Assembly (NCBI GenBank): GCA_039794405.1
Contig: JBDIVL010000009.1
Location: 37,925-101,924 of the forward strand
Length of the DNA stretch: 64,000 bases
Source of the DNA: JBDIVL01 sp039794405
GTDB taxonomy: Bacteria > Planctomycetota > Brocadiia > Brocadiales > Brocadiaceae
Direction of reading: 5' to 3'
A program made the position numbers and the translations under genes. How positions within the stretch are numbered: the first letter of the stretch is position 1; each line of letters begins with the position of its first letter. The notes under the pieces were generated by a model. That model was not told the DNA's origin, made no database searches, and worked only from the letters and a program-made list of their open reading frames with translations. Of the stretch, positions 59,689 through 64,000 are shown one piece after another.

Positions 59689-61212
59689 ATGTTCATTAAA
59701 TTCCGTACAAAGTTTTTTCATAAGAACCCCTTTCTCTTACTCATTGCCGCATCCCTAGCTATACACGGTCTTATCATCTTTCTTTCTCCCAAAGCAAACC
59801 AGATTTTTACTCTAAGATCAATTCGAGAAAGTTTTATCCGTGAACCTAGTGAATATTCGGTTGTTTTAGAACTTGAAAATCCCGAAGATGCAAAACGAGA
59901 AAAGAAAACAGACTTGGACAAAGAGCAAAATAAAAATGAACAAAAAAAAGAGGATAAAAATGTTAAGAAGAAAGATAAGACGTTTATCGATACTTCTGAT
60001 AATAAAGAGGATGAAAAAACAAATGTCGATACCGATAAAATCGGTGAAAAGGGGTCTGTTGCAAAGGACAATTTTCCCGACACGAAACAACCAATTAATA
60101 ATGAACCTCATGCGGAAGGACGGTCTGATGCTCCACTTTTAGGTAAAGGCGTGATAACCTCTCCTCATGAGAATCAGGAACAAGTACAAGAACCAGGGGT
60201 TACAAAACAATCGCCTGTCTCTGGCGACGCTTCTTATTATAAAAATTCTCCGCCGAGATTCGCTAACCTGCCTCAGGGTTTGGGAAAACAAGGTGAACCT
60301 TTGAGAGCACATCAAATGGTTCAGCCTCAAATAATACCTGAGAATAATAAAGGAAAAACCGTAGAAGGGGAACTGCCTAAGCCAGATAAAATTCCGATGA
60401 AGGCTGAAAATATAAAGCAAACAGCAAAAAAAGAACGGGTGGCCATTGGGCATAGTATCAGGCAAGAAGAAGGAACTGAACCAATATCCTATCGGGAAGG
60501 ACTATTGTTTACCGATAAGCAAGATGAAATAAATAATGGATCTAAATTAGAAGAGGACTCATTATTACCACTCCAGGAACAGGAAATAATTGAGAATGAT
60601 GAATCTGAATTAAAAAAGGAAGATGTAAAGGAAGAAAAACCTCATGAAGCAACCAGGAAAAAAAATACAAAGGGTGATGCCGTGCTTGAGTCTGAAAAAC
60701 CACCGCTCCCAACAGAGTTGCCAGATGTTGAACCTCAACGCAGATTGGAGAGGGGGTTAGATGAACAAGAAAATCCAGGTGAATTGGCAAAACCAAAAGT
60801 TTCTTTCAGTGTCAATGCGAAGGAACAAGGATCGAGCAAAGACCCGGTACTCTTTGAAGACACGATATCAAATGCAGTAATTCCTGGTGCACCATCTTTT
60901 CATGCTAAAAAACACGAATATGCTGCTTATTTTAAACATATTCGTGAAAGGATATCGCTGTACTGGTTTCTCGGATATGGAACTCGCGCTGAAATTAAAC
61001 TAGAGACTATTGATGATAAACCAATTGTTGTAGAATTTAAGGTTTTACCTAATGGTACAATTGATGGGGTAAAAATTGTGGATGATGCAGGAAATTTTCA
61101 ACTTGCCTCCCGGCTTATATCTTCAATCAAAAATGCCGCGCCGTTGAATCCCTTCCCATCGTACGTTAAAGAACCGTCAATAGACGTTCGGTTTAATTTT
61201 TACTTTTTTTAG
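59689..61212 (+). CDS. TonB-like energy transducer with long charged linker
   Basis: 507 residues. One membrane helix (about 15-33) is followed by a very long Lys/Glu/Asp/Asn- and Pro-rich linker (about 60-400, much longer than in TonB or TolA) that can span a wide periplasm. The C-terminal ~95 residues are a TonB/TolA-type domain: 'AYFKHIRERISLYWFLG', 'VVEFKVLPNGTIDGVKIVDDAG', 'NAAPLNPFPSYVKEPSIDVRFNFYF'. It transduces proton-motive force from ExbB/ExbD to outer-membrane receptors, or maintains the envelope as TolA. ExbB- and ExbD-like genes follow. Confidence 0.85.
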   Translation: MFIKFRTKFFHKNPFLLLIAASLAIHGLIIFLSPKANQIFTLRSIRESFIREPSEYSVVLELENPEDAKREKKTDLDKEQNKNEQKKEDKNVKKKDKTFIDTSDNKEDEKTNVDTDKIGEKGSVAKDNFPDTKQPINNEPHAEGRSDAPLLGKGVITSPHENQEQVQEPGVTKQSPVSGDASYYKNSPPRFANLPQGLGKQGEPLRAHQMVQPQIIPENNKGKTVEGELPKPDKIPMKAENIKQTAKKERVAIGHSIRQEEGTEPISYREGLLFTDKQDEINNGSKLEEDSLLPLQEQEIIENDESELKKEDVKEEKPHEATRKKNTKGDAVLESEKPPLPTELPDVEPQRRLERGLDEQENPGELAKPKVSFSVNAKEQGSSKDPVLFEDTISNAVIPGAPSFHAKKHEYAAYFKHIRERISLYWFLGYGTRAEIKLETIDDKPIVVEFKVLPNGTIDGVKIVDDAGNFQLASRLISSIKNAAPLNPFPSYVKEPSIDVRFNFYFF

Positions 61213-61340
61213 AGAGGGCAGGTTATCGCGTGTAGAGAAAGTTATTAGAGAATAGAGTTGTCGTATTACCCTATGTATAGTATATTTTCATAATCTATAA
61301 TTTCGTACAAATTTTTTCTATTTCAGGAGGGAGTAAAACT

Positions 61341-61982
61341 TTGGAATGGCTATTAGGCGGTGGTCCCATTATGATACCACTGCTCATCTGTTCTGTCTTG
61401 GCGCTTGCAGTAATTATCGAAAGAGCAATTAATCTACGAAGGAATAGGATTTTAAAACCAGAAATCATCCAAACGATACAAGCTATACAGAGTTATGAGG
61501 ACATTCCTTTTGCAATCTCTAAATGTGAAGTAATTTCTGGCCCTTTTTCAAGCCTCCTGAGACGTATTCTGAGTAATAATCACCTTTCACGGGAAGAAAA
61601 ATTTATTGATATACAAGCTGCAGGAAGACAAGAGACTAAAGAACTTGAAAAAAGGTTATTGGTATTAGAGGTGATAGCCGCAGTGGCTCCACTCCTTGGG
61701 CTACTCGGAACGGTATTGGGGTTAGAAAATATTTTTGGGGTTATATCCGAATTAGGTCTGGGTCAAGCCAGGGCGTTTTCTGCCGGACTTGCAGAGGCTA
61801 TCAGAACTACGGTGTTTGGACTGTTTATTGCGATTCCGTCTTTCGTTTCCTACAGCTATTTCGATAGAAAGGTCGATACCTTTGTCCTTGAAATGGAGGA
61901 ATATTCTATGCATGTTCTCAACAAGCTTTATCCACCACAAGGGTTTGAAAACGTAAAAAAAGAATTACAGAGAACAAAGTAG
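61341..61982 (+). CDS. ExbB/TolQ/MotA family proton channel
   Basis: 213 residues from a TTG at 61341 with AGGAGGGAG about 8 bases upstream. Three membrane helices: one at the N-terminus (MIPLLICSVLALAVIIERA) and two near the end, with the family hallmark 'AAVAPLLGLLGTVLGLENIFGVISE' and 'GLAEAIRTTVFGLFIAIPSFVSY'. It is the proton-conducting partner of the ExbD-like and TonB-like proteins encoded on either side. Whether it is functionally TolQ or ExbB cannot be told from sequence. Confidence 0.92.
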   Translation: MEWLLGGGPIMIPLLICSVLALAVIIERAINLRRNRILKPEIIQTIQAIQSYEDIPFAISKCEVISGPFSSLLRRILSNNHLSREEKFIDIQAAGRQETKELEKRLLVLEVIAAVAPLLGLLGTVLGLENIFGVISELGLGQARAFSAGLAEAIRTTVFGLFIAIPSFVSYSYFDRKVDTFVLEMEEYSMHVLNKLYPPQGFENVKKELQRTK

Positions 61983-62040
61983 ACTTTATTTATCAAGTAT
62001 AGTATTTATCAATACACTACATTTTTCTATCTTAGAGATT

Positions 62041-62454
62041 ATGCGATTCAGAGAAAAACGTACAACAAAATCGATTATAAACCTTACCCCAATGGTAGAC
62101 ATGCTATTCCTGATACTCTTGTTTTTTCTGGTCACTTCGAGTTTTATAGAACAACCGAATATCAAACTAGAACTCCCTTCTACGAAATATGCCTCTACCA
62201 GTAAAATTGAGGAACGGGTTTTGATCATTTCTCATGACGGAAAGCTATTCTTCCAGAATGAACTTGTCGAAAGAAAGGAACTTATATCGGTACTAAAGAA
62301 TGCATTTTCAAAGCAGGACGATAAAACGCTCGTCTTGCGGGCTGATAAAAATGTTCCTTATGGTGTTATTGTTGATGTTATGGATGCGGCTAAAGGAGCG
62401 GGTCTCAAAAAGATTGTAGCCCCAACCATATTTGAACCGGAAAAACAACCATAA
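62041..62454 (+). CDS. ExbD/TolR family protein
   Basis: 137 residues. 'SIINLTPMVDMLFLILLFFLVTSSF' contains the single membrane helix with the essential Asp20 of ExbD/TolR, followed by a periplasmic domain with 'KNVPYGVIVDVMDAAKGAGLKKIVAPT', the canonical C-terminal ExbD pattern. The gene lies 58 bases after the ExbB-like gene. It forms the ExbB/ExbD motor of the TonB-like transducer. Confidence 0.93.
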   Translation: MRFREKRTTKSIINLTPMVDMLFLILLFFLVTSSFIEQPNIKLELPSTKYASTSKIEERVLIISHDGKLFFQNELVERKELISVLKNAFSKQDDKTLVLRADKNVPYGVIVDVMDAAKGAGLKKIVAPTIFEPEKQP

Positions 62455-62619
62455 AACGACTTTTCAAAATTTGATTGCAGCTTGCCGTGCTTTTTTATAA
62501 AATGATAAAAGACAAAGCAGAATTCCGGCCGGTAAAGAGGTATGGAACCACAGACCCCACAGGCTAGCCAGATAGAAGATAATAAAACTGTTTTTCAAGA
62601 TCCGAGGAGTGTGAAATAA

Positions 62620-63066
62620 ATGGTAAAGAAGAAATTCATAAAAGATAAGTGTGTAACGTGTAAGCAGTGTATGATAGAGTGTGCAGTAAGGCACTCTGTA
62701 TCAAGGAATCTGTATGAGTCCTTTGCAGAAACCCCTAAATCGCACTACCGGTTACAAGTATCTATAAAAAAAGATAAACCTCATATGACTGTCTGCCAGA
62801 ATTGTGCAAAACCAAAATGCAGAGAGTCCTGTGAATACGGGGCAATTACAAAGTATGAAGATGGAAATGTAGTTATTGATTCAAAAAAATGTGTTGGATG
62901 CTGGGCTTGTGTTGAGGCATGCCCTTTTGGTGCAATCACAAAGAATACAGAACTCAATTTTGCCTTTAACTGTGATGATTGCATGGGGTTTGATACAATG
63001 GCCTGTGTGGAGGCATGTAAGACGGGCGCCTTGGTGTATAGTGAAAAAAATGTAGCCAAAGTATAA
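62620..63066 (+). CDS. CooF/HycB-like polyferredoxin
   Basis: 148 residues with cysteines for four [4Fe-4S] clusters: CVTCKQCMIEC near the start, CQNCAKPKCRESC, CVGCWACVEACP and a final CDDCMGFDTMACVEAC. This arrangement is that of CooF/HycB/DmsB-type electron-transfer subunits of CO dehydrogenases, formate hydrogenlyase-like and molybdoenzymes. There is no Tat signal, so it is cytoplasmic. No catalytic subunit is adjacent; anammox bacteria have a CODH/ACS pathway that it might serve. GAGGAG lies 12 bases before the ATG. Convergent with leuS. Confidence 0.9.
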   Translation: MVKKKFIKDKCVTCKQCMIECAVRHSVSRNLYESFAETPKSHYRLQVSIKKDKPHMTVCQNCAKPKCRESCEYGAITKYEDGNVVIDSKKCVGCWACVEACPFGAITKNTELNFAFNCDDCMGFDTMACVEACKTGALVYSEKNVAKV

Positions 63067-63123
63067 TTCTGTAACGCAATTATATACGTGCGGCAGTATA
63101 ATAATTTTTATGATATGAGGAAA

Positions 63124-63148
63124 GTACTATCGGCCCTGAATATAGTAC
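63124..63148. terminator. Hairpin between convergent genes
   Basis: GTACTAT (63124-63130) and ATAGTAC (63142-63148) form a perfect 7-bp stem with an 11-base loop, between the ferredoxin and leuS stops. On the minus side it is followed by only TTT, so it is a weak candidate terminator for leuS. Confidence 0.3.
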
Positions 63149-63156
63149 CTAATGAT

Positions 63157-64000
63157 TTATTTTACCACGATATTCACCAATTTTTTAGGTACAATAACAG
63201 TATTAAGGACTTTCTTCCCATTTAAGTATCCGGAAACCCGTTCATCGCTCAATACACGCCTTTTTAATTCATCTTCGCTTATGGTGACAGGCACTGATAG
63301 ATGGCTTCTGACTTTGCTGTTGATCTGAATAACAATCTCTATCGTCTCTTCTTGAATAGCATTTTTATCATAAGCGGGCCATGGTTGATGAAAGATCGTT
63401 GGTTTGTTTCCCATAATTTCCCACAACTCTTCGCAAATATGAGGAGTAAAGGGGGCCATCAATAAAACAATAGTTTCCATGGTGTGGCGAAAGATATGAA
63501 AATTAAGTCTTTCTTCATCCGTGTTCGGGACTACAACGTTGAATGAGTCTACCTTGTTAAGTAACTCCATAATAGAGGCAATAGCCGTATTGAAGTGCCA
63601 GGAAGTATCTAAATCCTCCGTAATCTTTTTCACCGTTTGATTTGTTTGCCGGTAGATAGTTTTTGCCTCGATTGATAGTTTTTGGATGTGGATATCAAAT
63701 CGTGGAATCTTAGTATATATATCCTCATAATCAGTAATCTTTTGCCATAAACGATTTAAAAACCGATAAGCACCCAAGACTCCGCGGTCATTCCACTCTG
63801 CATCCTTTTGTGGTGGGCCAATAAAGAGGATATAAAGACGCTGGGTATCAGATCCGTATTTGTCAATGAGGACGTCTGGACTAACCACATTACCCTTTGA
63901 TTTTGACATCTTAGCCCCGTCCTTAATAATCATACCCTGGGTAAAGAGGTGCTCAAACGGTTCTCTAAAACCAATGCAACCAAGGTCATAAAGTACCTTT
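63157..64000 (-). CDS. leuS: Leucyl-tRNA synthetase, C-terminal part (5' end outside window)
   Basis: The frame is open to the right edge of the window (…CIGFREPFEHLFTQGMIIKDG), so only the last ~280 residues are present. 'GAKMSKSKGNVVSPD' is the class I KMSKS loop. The rest is the helical anticodon-binding domain and C-terminal domain of LeuRS ('TAIASIMELLNKVDSF', 'APFTPHICEELWEIMG', 'IFHQPWPAYD', 'EIVIQINSKVRSHLSVP'). It charges tRNA-Leu. It converges with the ferredoxin gene. Confidence 0.95.
   Translation of the reverse strand, partial: KVLYDLGCIGFREPFEHLFTQGMIIKDGAKMSKSKGNVVSPDVLIDKYGSDTQRLYILFIGPPQKDAEWNDRGVLGAYRFLNRLWQKITDYEDIYTKIPRFDIHIQKLSIEAKTIYRQTNQTVKKITEDLDTSWHFNTAIASIMELLNKVDSFNVVVPNTDEERLNFHIFRHTMETIVLLMAPFTPHICEELWEIMGNKPTIFHQPWPAYDKNAIQEETIEIVIQINSKVRSHLSVPVTISEDELKRRVLSDERVSGYLNGKKVLNTVIVPKKLVNIVVK

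Noticed and set aside
1..64000. CRISPR array, tRNA or rRNA genes
   Set aside because: No regularly spaced direct repeats, no cloverleaf or GGTTCGAATCC-type T-arm in intergenic DNA, and no rRNA-like stretches were found by reading; a covariance-model scan would settle this.

Overview
The window looks like a chromosomal segment of an anammox-type planctomycete (Candidatus Brocadia, Jettenia or Kuenenia-like). This is an inference. It rests on the wealth of multihaem c-type cytochromes, a planctomycete-style CISCH haem site, a split cytochrome b, tandem B12-type radical SAM proteins, paired rubrerythrins, a CooF-like ferredoxin, and a Gram-negative envelope (beta-barrels, TonB/ExbBD, lipoproteins). 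G+C content is moderate to low. I saw no rRNA, tRNA, CRISPR array or intact transposase gene.

Layout. 0-7.5 kb: a truncated NTF2-like protein, a secreted Ig/discoidin-like protein, an outer-membrane barrel, a sigma-70 factor, a THEP1 NTPase with a thiamine-binding-type protein, and a geranylgeranyl-reductase-like flavoprotein. 7.5-14 kb (minus strand): an electron-transfer locus made of cytochrome b6-type and subunit-IV-type proteins, a pentahaem lipoprotein and a 17-haem membrane-anchored cytochrome, followed by a hydrolase and preceded by a class III aminotransferase. 14-24.4 kb (minus): a double U32 protein with two UbiU-like four-Cys sets, a PaaK-like adenylating enzyme, an MMPL/RND exporter, two small haem-motif proteins, an SCP2 lipid carrier and a thioester-reductase-like SDR. 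Together these look like an anaerobic lipid or quinone modification and export locus. 24.8-29.5 kb: an ArnT/ArnC/LAB_N-like glycosyltransferase group. 29.5-31 kb: an Asp-rich haem protein flanked by remnants of the 22-24.8 kb locus, which points to an old partial duplication.

31-40 kb (minus): signalling genes (GAF/PAS/HD-GYP, NtrC-type regulator, histidine kinase) with a porin and a periplasmic protein, behind a promoter with an operator-like palindrome. 40-49 kb (plus): a PilZ-like protein, two paralogous B12-type radical SAM enzymes (the first behind a hairpin-rich leader), a DUF362 ferredoxin-like protein and MgtE. 49-52 kb: exported proteins of unknown role. 52-64 kb: a TauE-like exporter, CoaB, NAD salvage genes (pncB, nadE), murI, two rubrerythrins, a TonB/ExbB/ExbD system, a CooF-like ferredoxin and the 3' part of leuS.

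Intergenic regions are rich in short palindromic elements: a modular 'GTATAGGAATTTC box + variable hairpin + AAGGCTT box' family, a REP-like GGTGGGCAATGCCCACC family, and a MITE-like element with TGTCCAAAA ends. The strongest candidates for something undescribed are the Rieske-less cytochrome b/17-haem module, the U32-SCP2-ligase-reductase-MMPL locus, and the modular hairpin family.
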